Below the pieces are notes generated by a model, which saw only the letters and a program-made list of their open reading frames with translations, was not told where the DNA came from and did not search any database. A program made the translations under genes and the position numbers. Positions 33,954 through 43,030 of a stretch of 64,000 bases of DNA are shown piece by piece (position 1 is the first letter of the stretch; each line of letters opens with the position of its first letter). Source of the stretch: Sphingobium yanoikuyae (lineage in GTDB: Bacteria > Pseudomonadota > Alphaproteobacteria > Sphingomonadales > Sphingomonadaceae); contig NZ_CP139979.1 in the NCBI RefSeq assembly GCF_034424525.1, positions 1,364,001 through 1,428,000 of the forward strand, given 5' to 3'.

Positions 33954-36239
33954 ATGTTGTCATCTCACAAGGGTCGCCTTTTCAAGCTGTTGCAGGCCGG
34001 CAGTGCATTATCCTGCATGGTCGCCATGGCTGGCGGCGTCACACAGGCCCAGGAACAGGATCAGGGCGAAATCGTCGTTACCGCGCTCAAGCGCAACACC
34101 CGCGTTCAGGACACGCCGATCGCGATCACCGCGGTCACCGGCGCCAGCCTGGAGGCGGCGGGCACCAGCAGCTTTACCGAACTGACCCGCGATACGCCCA
34201 GCCTGCGCATCGTCGATGGCGGCCCCGGCAATCGCCGCGTCATCCTGCGCGGCGTGACCGCGGCCGGCGAACCTACGGTCGGCGTCTATTATGACGAAGC
34301 GCCGGTATCCGGTTCGGTCGGCACCACCAGCGATGCCGCCGGCGCCACGCCCGATTTCCGCATCTTCGACGTGGAGCGCGCCGAAGTGCTGCGCGGCCCT
34401 CAGGGCACGCTTTACGGCTCCGGTTCGATGGGCGGCACGCTGCGGATCATCTTCAACAAGCCCAAGACCGACAAGATCGAGGCGGCCTTTGCCAGCACCA
34501 TGTCGGCGGTCGAGGGCGGATCGATGGGCGCCTCCTTCGACGGGATGCTGAACGTCCCGCTGATCGAAGACAAGCTGGCCATCCGCATCGTCGGCAACGC
34601 CACGCAGGTCGCGGGCTATGTCGACAACAGCTATTATGGCTACAAGAATATCAACGATCCCTACACCTATGGCGGGCGCATCATGCTGCGCTTCACGCCG
34701 ACCGAGGCGCTGACGCTGGACCTGAGCGCCAATTATGAGAAGGCGGCCGGTGAATCGCCGCGCTGGTATGCCGAAACCGGCAAGCGCTGGACCACGGACG
34801 CGCGATCGGAATCGGGCAATTACGACACCAACCGCATCTATAATGCGACGCTCAACTATGATTTCGGCCCGGTCGTGCTGACCGCCATCACCACTTATAC
34901 CGATCGTGACCGCATCGTCGTCGGCGATGTCAGCGATACGTTCAACGGCCGCGACACCGCCGCCCGCTGCCAGACCTATCGCGGCAATGGCGCGGCCTGC
35001 TCCGCCGACGTGCTGGCCGATTATCTGTCCGACACCCGCGCCCTGTTGTCGTCCAGCCTGTATCAGCCGCAATCGGTCAAGAACTGGCTCAACGAAATCC
35101 GCCTGAGTTCGACCGGGGATGGCCCGCTCAACTGGACCGTCGGCCTGTTCAGCGAAGATCGCAAGACGGTGGTGCGCTCGACCCTGCTCAAGGCCGATCC
35201 GGACACCGGCTTCCTCTACGATCCCGACGATATCGCCAATCTCGCCTATGATCGCACCATCAACGACAAGCTGAAGCAGAAGGCGGTCTTCGCCGAAATC
35301 TCCTACAAGCTGTTCGACAAGCTGACGCTGACCGCTGGCGCGCGCTATTATGATTATAAGAAGACGGTCGGCGGCCGGATCGACATGGGCCAGGAACATT
35401 ATGCCTCGGTCGTGACGCCCTATACCGAAGCCAAGTCGTCCGAGGACGGCGTCCTTACCAAGTTCAACATCTCCTATCAGGCGACCCCCGATGTGATGAT
35501 CTATGCCCAGGCGGCACAGGGCTTCCGGCCGGGCGGCGTCAACCAGGTGATCGGCCTGTCGGCGGCGCTGGCCGCCTACACATCGGACAGCCTGTGGAAC
35601 TATGAGCTGGGCTTCAAGAGCAAGATCCTGCCGCGCACCTATCTCAATATGGCGACCTACCAGATCGACTGGAGCAACATGCAGGTGTCGGCCCGTACGG
35701 CGGGTACCGGCTCGGTCTTCGGCCTCATCTCCAACGTCGGCGCGGCCCGCATTCGCGGCGTCGAGGCGGAATTTTCGACCGAGATTGCCGGCATCAGCTT
35801 CAGCGCCAACGGTTCCTACACCGATGCCAAGCTCACTGAGGACCAGGTCAGCACCATCGTCGTGGCATCGGGCCGCAAGGGCGACCGGATCGCCAATGTG
35901 CCGAAATGGAATTTCGGCGGATCGGCCGAATATAAGCATATGCTGACCGATGCGATGGATGCCGTCATCCGCACCGACGTCACCTATAATGGCAGTTCCT
36001 ACAGCACGATCAGCCCGACCGACACCTATCGGCGCCGGCTGGACGACTATACGCTGACCAACCTGCGCCTGGGCGTGCAGGCCAGCGACAACAACTGGGG
36101 CGCTCATTTCTTCGTGAACAATCTGTTCAACGAACTGGCGGTGGTCAGTTCCAGCTCCAGCAGCAACACCGGCGGCAAGACGGTGGTGTTTACCGCGCCG
36201 CCGCGCACCTACGGCATCAACCTCACCAAGAAGTTCTGA
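33954..36239 (+). CDS. TonB-dependent receptor
   Basis: A 761-residue outer-membrane receptor with signal peptide, a TonB-box-like EIVVTALKR near the mature start, plug (DTPIAITAVTGASLE; VERAEVLRGPQGTLYGSGSMGGTLRII) and a barrel ending in KKF. It belongs to the large sphingomonad group (IroN/oligo-substrate type) used for organic nutrients rather than to classic siderophore receptors. It lies 239 nt after the dehydrogenase operon and 83 nt before two secreted amidohydrolases, which suggests joint import and hydrolysis of one substrate class. The SD is AGGGGG. Confidence 0.93.
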   Translation: MLSSHKGRLFKLLQAGSALSCMVAMAGGVTQAQEQDQGEIVVTALKRNTRVQDTPIAITAVTGASLEAAGTSSFTELTRDTPSLRIVDGGPGNRRVILRGVTAAGEPTVGVYYDEAPVSGSVGTTSDAAGATPDFRIFDVERAEVLRGPQGTLYGSGSMGGTLRIIFNKPKTDKIEAAFASTMSAVEGGSMGASFDGMLNVPLIEDKLAIRIVGNATQVAGYVDNSYYGYKNINDPYTYGGRIMLRFTPTEALTLDLSANYEKAAGESPRWYAETGKRWTTDARSESGNYDTNRIYNATLNYDFGPVVLTAITTYTDRDRIVVGDVSDTFNGRDTAARCQTYRGNGAACSADVLADYLSDTRALLSSSLYQPQSVKNWLNEIRLSSTGDGPLNWTVGLFSEDRKTVVRSTLLKADPDTGFLYDPDDIANLAYDRTINDKLKQKAVFAEISYKLFDKLTLTAGARYYDYKKTVGGRIDMGQEHYASVVTPYTEAKSSEDGVLTKFNISYQATPDVMIYAQAAQGFRPGGVNQVIGLSAALAAYTSDSLWNYELGFKSKILPRTYLNMATYQIDWSNMQVSARTAGTGSVFGLISNVGAARIRGVEAEFSTEIAGISFSANGSYTDAKLTEDQVSTIVVASGRKGDRIANVPKWNFGGSAEYKHMLTDAMDAVIRTDVTYNGSSYSTISPTDTYRRRLDDYTLTNLRLGVQASDNNWGAHFFVNNLFNELAVVSSSSSSNTGGKTVVFTAPPRTYGINLTKKF

Positions 36240-36250
36240 TCGCCTGGCAC

Positions 36251-36279
36251 GGGGGCGGCCTGTCGGTCGCCTCCCTTTT
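36251..36279 (+). terminator. Probable terminator after the TonB receptor
   Basis: GGGGGCGGCC (36251-36260) pairs with GGTCGCCTCCC (36265-36275) with a small bulge, followed by TTTT. It begins 12 nt after the receptor stop. Confidence 0.6.
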
Positions 36280-36322
36280 CGGGGGCCTTATGGCGGCCCC
36301 ATGATCGACACAGGGGGATGAT

Positions 36323-37987
36323 ATGTTCAAGCGACACATGTGTTTCGCCGGCCTTTCACTGCTCGCACTGGTTGCCGGAGGGGCGATCGCCCAACCCGCC
36401 AAGGCGCCGGTGGAAGCGGTCAAGCCACGCGCCGGCGCCAATCCCGCACCGGCGCGCGCTGCCGGCGAAGGCGCCGGCCCGTTCCGCAAGATGGTGATAC
36501 GCGGCGTCACCCTGATCGACGGCAGCGGCGCGCCGCCGCGCGGCCCCGTCGACATCGTCATCGAAAATGACGTCATCGCCGACATATTGCCGGCCGGAAC
36601 GCCGGGCCTGCCGTTCAAGCAGGGGCGCGCGCCGACCGACGCCGATTATGAACTGGACGCGACCGGCATGTTCGTGACGCCCGGCTTCATCGACATGCAT
36701 GTCCATGGATCCACTGACGACAAGGCGCCGGACCTGTCCTATTCCTACAAGCTGTGGCTGGCCCACGGCGTCACCACGGTGCGCGGCGTCGACCTCGCAC
36801 CCATGGAAGTGTCCCTGAGCGAACGGGCGCGCTCCGCCCGCAACGAGATCGTCGCGCCCCGCATCTTCGCCTATCAGCGGCCTGGCCAGGGCAGGGGCTG
36901 GACCGGCGGCCGCACCAATACGCCCGAAAAGGCGCGCGCCTGGGTGCAATGGGCGGCCAAGCAGGGGATCGACGGCATCAAGCTGCTGGACGATCCGGAC
37001 CAGCCCCCCGAAGTGATGGCCGCCATCATGGACGAGGCGAAGAAGCTGAAGCTCGGCACCACGGCGCATCTCTCCCAGATCGGCGTGGGCCGCATGAATG
37101 CCGAACAGGCCGGCGACGCGGGCCTGGGCACCGTCACCCATTTCTACGGCCATTTCGAATCCCTGCTGAAAAATGGCCCGGTCCAGAACTGGCCGGTCGA
37201 CTATAATTATGCCGACGAGCAGGATCGGTTTGGCAATGTCGCCAATCTGGCGGAAGAAAGCGTCGAGCCGGGATCGGACCGTTGGTGGGCTTATCTGGAG
37301 CATCAGAAGGCCAATCATGTCACCTTCGATCCGACCATGACCATCTATGCCGCCGGCCGCGATCTGATGCTGGCGCGCAATGCCGACTGGCACGACAAAT
37401 ATACCATGCCGCAGCTGTGGAATTTCTACATGTCCTCGCGCGAGAACCACGGCTCCTATTTCTATGACTGGACCACCGCGATCGAGGTCAAGTGGCGGAA
37501 TTTCTACCACAAATATATGCGCCTGATTAACGACTACAAGAATATCGGCGGGCGCGTGACCACCGGCTCGGACTCCGGCTTCATCTTCAAGCCCTATGGC
37601 TTTGGCTATGTCCAGGAACTGGAACTGCTGCAGGAAGCCGGCTTCAATCCGTCGCAGGTGATCCAGTCGGCGACGCTGAATGGCGCGCTGACGCTCTATG
37701 ATCCCAGGGGCGAAGTGCCGCCCATTGGCACGGTCCGCGTCGGCAAGCTGGCCGACCTGGTAATCGTGAAGGAAAATCCGCTGCAGAATTTCAAGACGCT
37801 CTACGGCACCGGCACGCTGCGCCTCAACGAACAGACCCAGCGGCTCGAGCGGGTCGGCGGCGTCAGCTACACGGTCAAGGACGGCATCGTCTATGACGCG
37901 AAGAAATTGCTGGCGGATGTCGCGGACATGGTCGTTGCGGAAAAGCGGCGCATGGGCATGCCGGAACAGGGGCTGCCCCATCCCTGA
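36323..37987 (+). CDS. Secreted metal-dependent amidohydrolase, copy 1
   Basis: A 554-residue exported hydrolase with a signal peptide (residues 1-23). All metal ligands of the amidohydrolase fold are visible: His126 and His128 (DMHVHG), Lys220 (DGIKLL, carbamylated in relatives), His249 (TAHLSQ), His273 (TVTHFYGH) and Asp417 (TGSDSGF). An added stretch of about 100 residues (about 285-400, with DYNYADEQDRF and NFYMSSRENHGSYFYDW) sits before the last strand. Such enzymes cleave amides, lactams or peptides in the periplasm. It is about 60% alike by eye to the next gene. Confidence 0.92.
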   Translation: MFKRHMCFAGLSLLALVAGGAIAQPAKAPVEAVKPRAGANPAPARAAGEGAGPFRKMVIRGVTLIDGSGAPPRGPVDIVIENDVIADILPAGTPGLPFKQGRAPTDADYELDATGMFVTPGFIDMHVHGSTDDKAPDLSYSYKLWLAHGVTTVRGVDLAPMEVSLSERARSARNEIVAPRIFAYQRPGQGRGWTGGRTNTPEKARAWVQWAAKQGIDGIKLLDDPDQPPEVMAAIMDEAKKLKLGTTAHLSQIGVGRMNAEQAGDAGLGTVTHFYGHFESLLKNGPVQNWPVDYNYADEQDRFGNVANLAEESVEPGSDRWWAYLEHQKANHVTFDPTMTIYAAGRDLMLARNADWHDKYTMPQLWNFYMSSRENHGSYFYDWTTAIEVKWRNFYHKYMRLINDYKNIGGRVTTGSDSGFIFKPYGFGYVQELELLQEAGFNPSQVIQSATLNGALTLYDPRGEVPPIGTVRVGKLADLVIVKENPLQNFKTLYGTGTLRLNEQTQRLERVGGVSYTVKDGIVYDAKKLLADVADMVVAEKRRMGMPEQGLPHP

Positions 37988-38026
37988 CGGGGCGGGGCGT
38001 CATAACTCAACAGGGACGGGAAAAGA

Positions 38027-39718
38027 ATGAAGAACAAGATGCTGATCCGGTCGGGCCTTGCGGCGCTCGCCCTCATGACGGTCGCCAGCGCCTCCCAGGC
38101 ACATGATCCGGACGAATGGTATGTCGGCGGCGCGGCCGGCATCGTCAACGGCAAGAAGCCGACCTTCGTGCCCGCGCCGGCGCGCGGCAGCGCTGACAAT
38201 GTCGGCCCCTTCCGCAAACTCGTGATCCGTGGCGCGACCCTGATCGACGGCACCGGCGCGCCGCCGCGGGGGCCCTATGACATCGTGGTGGAAGGCAATA
38301 AGATTACCGCCATCACCCAGGCCGGCTGGCCCGGCCTGCCGCAGGCGAAGGGGCGTGCACCGACCGACGCCGATTATGAGATCGACGCGACCGGCATGTA
38401 TGTGATGCCCGGCTTCAACGACATGCATGTCCACACCCCCGCCAACGACAAGGCGCCGGATATGAGCTATGCCTACAAGCTGTGGCTGGCCCATGGCGTG
38501 ACCACGGTGCGCGGCGTGCCGCTGGCTGATCCGGTCGTGGCCAGTTCGGAAAAGGACCGCTCGGCTGCCAACGAGATCGCGGCGCCGCGCATCTTCAACT
38601 ATCAGACGCTGGGCGCGGGCTGGGACGGCGGGCCGATCGACAGCGCGGACAAGGCGCGCGCCTGGGTCAAATGGGCCGCGGCGCACAATATTGACGGCAT
38701 CAAATTCTTCAATCGACCCGAGGAAACGCCGCAGATCATCGCCGCCGCCATTGACGAGGCGCACAAGAACAGGATGGGCACCACGGCCCATCTGTCACAG
38801 ACCGGCGTCGCCAATTTCAACGCCTATGACGCGGCCGAGGCGGGACTGGATACCGTCACCCATTATTATGGCCATTTCGAATCCCTGCTGAAGGACGGGA
38901 CGATCCAGCGCTTCCCGTCCGACTATGACTATAACAACGAACAGCATCGCTTCGGCGAGGTGGCGGAAATCTGGAACCAGACGGTCGAGCCGGAATCCGA
39001 ACGCTGGTGGGATTATCTGAAGCATCAGAAGGAGAAGCATGTCACCTTCGACCCGACGATGAACATCTATGCGGCATCCCGCGACCTGATGCGGGCGCGC
39101 AATGCCGACTGGCAGAATCTCTACACCACGCCGCAGCTCTGGGCCTATTTCCAGTCGACCCGCGACAATCACGGTTCCTATTTCTACGACTGGGGCACCG
39201 AGAACGAGTTTGCGTGGAAGAAATTCTACAACAACTATTTCAAGCTGGTGAACGACTATAAGAATATCGGCGGCCGGGTGACGGTCGGCACCGATTCCGG
39301 CTTCATCTACAAGGTCTATGGCTTCGCCTATATCGAGGAGCTGGAACTGCTGCGCGAAGCCGGCTTCTCGCCGCTGGAAATCATGCGCTCGGCCACCATG
39401 TGGGGTTCGCAGACCCTTTATGAGCCCAAGGGCATGGCGCCGCCGACCGGCGTGCTGCGCGTCGGCATGCTGGCCGACATGGTCATCACCAGGGAAAACC
39501 CGCTGGCCAATCTCAAGACGCTCTATGGCACCGGTCATTCGCGCCTGAACCCGGAAACCAACAAGCAGGAAATGGTCGGCGGCGTCAGCTACACGATCAA
39601 GGACGGCATCGTCTATGATGCCAAGAAGCTGCTGGCCGAAGTGGCCGAGATGGTGAAGGTGGAAAAGGCGCGCACCGGCCAGGCTGGCGCCGGCCCGGCC
39701 AATCCCAACGCCATGTAA
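38027..39718 (+). CDS. Secreted metal-dependent amidohydrolase, copy 2
   Basis: A 563-residue paralogue of the upstream gene with a signal peptide (1-25). Ligands are His134/His136 (DMHVHT), Lys226, His255, His279 and Asp423. The N-terminal GPFRKLVIRGATLIDGTGAP and the long insert with DNHGSYFYDW match copy 1. The two differ after the metal motif (HGS against HTP) and in the loop near 195-205, which suggests a shifted substrate range after tandem duplication. It lies 39 nt after copy 1 and is surely co-transcribed. Confidence 0.92.
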   Translation: MKNKMLIRSGLAALALMTVASASQAHDPDEWYVGGAAGIVNGKKPTFVPAPARGSADNVGPFRKLVIRGATLIDGTGAPPRGPYDIVVEGNKITAITQAGWPGLPQAKGRAPTDADYEIDATGMYVMPGFNDMHVHTPANDKAPDMSYAYKLWLAHGVTTVRGVPLADPVVASSEKDRSAANEIAAPRIFNYQTLGAGWDGGPIDSADKARAWVKWAAAHNIDGIKFFNRPEETPQIIAAAIDEAHKNRMGTTAHLSQTGVANFNAYDAAEAGLDTVTHYYGHFESLLKDGTIQRFPSDYDYNNEQHRFGEVAEIWNQTVEPESERWWDYLKHQKEKHVTFDPTMNIYAASRDLMRARNADWQNLYTTPQLWAYFQSTRDNHGSYFYDWGTENEFAWKKFYNNYFKLVNDYKNIGGRVTVGTDSGFIYKVYGFAYIEELELLREAGFSPLEIMRSATMWGSQTLYEPKGMAPPTGVLRVGMLADMVITRENPLANLKTLYGTGHSRLNPETNKQEMVGGVSYTIKDGIVYDAKKLLAEVAEMVKVEKARTGQAGAGPANPNAM

Positions 39719-39724
39719 TGGATC

Positions 39725-39757
39725 GAAAGCGGCGCTCTGGGGAAGGGCGCCGCTTTC
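39725..39757. terminator. Bidirectional hairpin between amidohydrolase and Lrp gene
   Basis: GAAAGCGGCGC (39725-39735) and GCGCCGCTTTC (39747-39757) form a perfect 11-bp stem 7 nt behind the amidohydrolase stop and 4 nt from the converging Lrp stop. It can serve both transcripts. Confidence 0.8.
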
Positions 39758-39760
39758 ATG

Positions 39761-40219
39761 TCATAGCGGCAGCGCCGTCGTCGACTTGACCTCTTCCAGC
39801 ACCGCATAGGTCCGCGTCTCGCGCACGCCGGGCATGTCGACCAGTTCCTCGGCCAGGAATTTCCGATAGGCGGCCATGTCCTTCATCCGGACCTTGATCA
39901 GATAGTCGAAGCCGCCGGCCACCATATGGCATTCCAATATGTCCCGCTGCCGCCGCGTCGCTTCGGCAAACTGGCGGAAAATGTCGCCGGTGGTGCGGTT
40001 GAGCAGCACTTCGATGAAGATCAGCAGCGGCCGCTGGTTGAGGTGCGGGCCGAGCAGCGCGACATAGGAAGAGATATAGCCATTGTCCCGCAGCTTGCGC
40101 GTCCGGTCGAAACAGGCCGATGGCGAGAGATTGCAATGCTTGGCCAGATCCTGGTTGGTTATGCGACCATCGGTCTGAAGCTTGTTCAATATCTTCCGGT
40201 CAGTTTCGTCCAGGTTCAT
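39761..40219 (-). CDS. Lrp/AsnC-family regulator
   Basis: A 152-residue regulator with the N-terminal helix-turn-helix (LDETDRKILNKLQTDGRITN, then LAKHCNLSPSACFDRTRKL) and a C-terminal RAM effector domain. Family members sense amino acids or related compounds. It is divergent from the PQQ dehydrogenase and convergent with the amidohydrolases; an amino-acid-type effector would fit hydrolysis of amides by those enzymes. The ATG at 40219 begins the domain. Confidence 0.92.
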   Translation of the reverse strand: MNLDETDRKILNKLQTDGRITNQDLAKHCNLSPSACFDRTRKLRDNGYISSYVALLGPHLNQRPLLIFIEVLLNRTTGDIFRQFAEATRRQRDILECHMVAGGFDYLIKVRMKDMAAYRKFLAEELVDMPGVRETRTYAVLEEVKSTTALPL

Positions 40220-40397
40220 CGAAACCCCCAAAACGCTAGCAGTTGGCCAAACCTCAACGATATCTGTGCAAGTCGCGGAAAATGCTGGGCTGCGATCCCA
40301 TGGGCTCATGCCGGGGATAACGTATCGCTGTGGGAAACCCTCAGCGGCATCGCACGTCTCTCGCGGGATTAGCGCCCAACTTGCCAGCGAGGCAGGA

Positions 40398-40415
40398 GTG
40401 TACTAAATGGTACAC
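40398..40415. promoter_or_regulatory. Operator-like palindrome upstream of the PQQ dehydrogenase
   Basis: GTGTAC (40398-40403) and GTACAC (40410-40415) are a perfect inverted repeat around TAAATG, 94 nt before the dehydrogenase start. The layout suits a TetR- or LacI-type binder. A TetR gene lies at 44356-44976. No proof of binding. Confidence 0.5.
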
Positions 40416-40508
40416 AATGTCGCAGCCGTCAGGGCTGGGCGACTCGATCGGCCTGTGGACCCGTGGGCACCGCTCTCCGACGACCATAAGAGATGAAGGA
40501 GGTGCCGC

Positions 40509-42938
40509 GTGTCAGGCACGAAAATGCACGGCCAGCCGCTTGTTCGCGGTTGGCTGCTTCTGTTGGGGGCGGTGATCCTTGCCGCTGGCCTCTTTTTCGC
40601 CATCGGCGGCGGCAAGCTCGTCAGTCTGGGCGGCAGTCCCTATTTCCTGATCGCGGGCGTCGCTTTGGTCCTTGCGGGCGGCCTCATCGCCCTGCGCAAG
40701 ACCAGCGGCGGCCTGCTCTTCGGTGCCACCTTCCTGCTGACCATTTTCTGGGCGCTGTGGGAAGTCGGCTTCAGCTTCTGGCCGCTCATTTCCCGCCTGC
40801 TGGCGATGGGTGTCGGCGCGACCGTCGTTGCGCTCTCCTATCCGCTGCTGCGGCGCGGCGACGGTTCGGCGCCCGCCTGGCGGCCTGCATTGCTGATGGC
40901 GGTGTTGGTCGGCCTCGGTTCGGCGGCCGGCGCGGCCGGCATGTTCATGGTCCATCCGACCGTGCCCTTTGCCGGGCAGATGGCATCGCTGGTACCGGTC
41001 GATCCGGCGCGCGAGCAGAAGGACTGGACCGCCTATGGCAACACGCCAGGCGGCAGCCGTTTCGTTGCGCTCGACCAGATCACCCGCGACAATGTGAACA
41101 AGCTCAAGGTCGCCTGGACCTATCGCACTGGCGACGTGGCGCAGAGCGATGGCAATGGCGCGGAGGACCAGAATACCCCGCTACAGGTCGGCGACACGCT
41201 GTTCATCTGCACCCCACATAACAATGTCATCGCCCTCGACGCCGATACCGGGCGCGAGAAGTGGAAGACGCTGATCAATGCCAAGGCATCCGTCTGGATG
41301 CGCTGCCGGGGCCTCGCCTATTTCGACGCCCATGCGCCGATCCAGCAGCCCAGCCTGCCCGGCGCAACGCCGGTGACGGCCGTGACGGTGCCGGCTGGCG
41401 CCGCCTGCCAGCGCCGCATCCTGATGAACACGATCAATGCCGAACTGATTGCACTGGATGCCGACACCGGCAAGTTCTGCGCCGATTTCGGCGCCAATGG
41501 CCGGGTGGACCTGAAGGCCGGCCTCGGCGATGCGCCCGATCCCCAATATCAGCTCACCTCCGCGCCGACGCTGGCGGGCACGACCGTCGTGGTCGGCGGC
41601 CGCGTCGCCGACAATGTGCAGGTCGACATGCCGGGCGGGGTGATGCGCGGCTTCGACGTTATTACGGGCAAGCTGCGCTGGGCCTTCGATCCGGGCAATC
41701 CGGCCATCACCGGCACCCCGCCCGTGGGCAAGAGCTACACCCGCTCGACCCCCAATGTCTGGGCCGCCATGTCCTATGATCCGGCGTCCAACACCGTGTT
41801 CATGCCGGTGGGCAGCGCCTCGGTCGATCTTTACGGCGTCACCCGCAGCGCCCTCGATCACACATATGGCGCGTCGATGCTGGCGCTCGATGCGACCACC
41901 GGCCGCGAGAAATGGCATTTCCAGACGGTCCATAATGATCTGTGGGACTTCGACCTGCCGATGCAGCCGAGCTTCGTCGACTTCCCCGTCGATGCCGCCC
42001 GCAAGGTGCCGGCTTTGGTCTTTGGCACCAAGGCCGGGCAGGTCTATGTGCTCGATCGCGCCACCGGCAAGCCGCTGACGGACGTCAAGGAAGTGCCGGT
42101 CAAGCCTGCGAACATTCCGGGCGAGCCCTATTCGCTGACCCAGCCCAAGTCGCTCGGCATGCCGCAGATCGGGGTGGGGCCACTGACCGAAGCGGACATG
42201 TGGGGCGCCACTCCGTTCGACCAGCTGCTCTGCCGCATCGCCTTCAAGGGCATGCGCTATGAGGGGCTCTACACTGCGCCGGGCACCGACAAGTCGCTGA
42301 GCTTCCCCGGATCGCTGGGCGGGATGAACTGGGGCGGCATCTCGACCGACCCGACCAGCGGCACCATCTTCGTCAACGACATGCGCCTTGGCCTGTGGGT
42401 GCAGATGTTCCCGCAGACGGCGGCGCAGAAGGGCCAGTCGGGCAGCGCGGGCGAGGCGGTCAATACCGGCATGGGCAGCGTTCCGCTGAAGGGCACGCCC
42501 TATTCGGTGGTGAAGGACCGCTTCCTGTCGGCGCTGGGCATTCCCTGCCAGGCGCCGCCCTATGGCACGCTGACCGCGATCGACCTCAAGAGCCGGGCGA
42601 TCAAGTGGCAGGTGCCGGTGGGCACGGTGCGCGACACCGGGCCGATGGGCATCCGCATGGGCTTGCCGATCCCGATCGGCATGCCGACGCTGGGTGGCAC
42701 GCTGGCGACGCAGGGCGGCCTGGTCTTCATCGCCGGCACGCAGGACTTCTACTTGCGCGCGTTCAACGCGGCGACTGGCGCGGAAGTGTGGAAGGCCCGC
42801 CTGCCGGTCGGCAGCCAGGGCGGCCCGATGAGCTACAAGTCGCCCAGGAGCGGCAAGCAATATGTGGTCGTGACGGCGGGCGGTGCGCGCCAGTCCCCCG
42901 ACCGAGGCGATTATGTGATCGCCTACACGCTGCGCTGA
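40509..42938 (+). CDS. gcd: Membrane-bound PQQ-dependent glucose/polyol dehydrogenase
   Basis: An 809-residue quinoprotein. The first 145 residues form five membrane helices for ubiquinone contact, followed by an eight-bladed beta-propeller with repeated W-motifs (TYRTGDVAQ; ALDADTGREKW; ALDATTGREKW). CRGLAYF and NGRVDLKAGLG match Gcd. It oxidises glucose or related sugars in the periplasm and feeds electrons to quinone. The GTG start at 40509 has a perfect AAGGAGG at 40497-40503. No pqq synthesis genes are in the window. OprB follows. Confidence 0.9.
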   Translation: MSGTKMHGQPLVRGWLLLLGAVILAAGLFFAIGGGKLVSLGGSPYFLIAGVALVLAGGLIALRKTSGGLLFGATFLLTIFWALWEVGFSFWPLISRLLAMGVGATVVALSYPLLRRGDGSAPAWRPALLMAVLVGLGSAAGAAGMFMVHPTVPFAGQMASLVPVDPAREQKDWTAYGNTPGGSRFVALDQITRDNVNKLKVAWTYRTGDVAQSDGNGAEDQNTPLQVGDTLFICTPHNNVIALDADTGREKWKTLINAKASVWMRCRGLAYFDAHAPIQQPSLPGATPVTAVTVPAGAACQRRILMNTINAELIALDADTGKFCADFGANGRVDLKAGLGDAPDPQYQLTSAPTLAGTTVVVGGRVADNVQVDMPGGVMRGFDVITGKLRWAFDPGNPAITGTPPVGKSYTRSTPNVWAAMSYDPASNTVFMPVGSASVDLYGVTRSALDHTYGASMLALDATTGREKWHFQTVHNDLWDFDLPMQPSFVDFPVDAARKVPALVFGTKAGQVYVLDRATGKPLTDVKEVPVKPANIPGEPYSLTQPKSLGMPQIGVGPLTEADMWGATPFDQLLCRIAFKGMRYEGLYTAPGTDKSLSFPGSLGGMNWGGISTDPTSGTIFVNDMRLGLWVQMFPQTAAQKGQSGSAGEAVNTGMGSVPLKGTPYSVVKDRFLSALGIPCQAPPYGTLTAIDLKSRAIKWQVPVGTVRDTGPMGIRMGLPIPIGMPTLGGTLATQGGLVFIAGTQDFYLRAFNAATGAEVWKARLPVGSQGGPMSYKSPRSGKQYVVVTAGGARQSPDRGDYVIAYTLR

Positions 42939-43030
42939 ACCATGGGCGGGGCGGCCCGGCGCCGCTCCGCCTGTCTGTCGTCATCATTCATGTCACCGCG
43001 CGCTGATGTGCCGCGCGGAAGGGAGGGGCT

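Noticed and set aside
34008..36107. About 700-codon minus-strand frame opposite the TonB receptor
   Set aside because: Low-complexity Gly/Ala/Arg-rich product with no domain; mirror frame of a strongly supported gene.
41181..42860. Long minus-strand frame opposite the PQQ dehydrogenase
   Set aside because: No domain, no SD, and directly antisense to propeller repeats.
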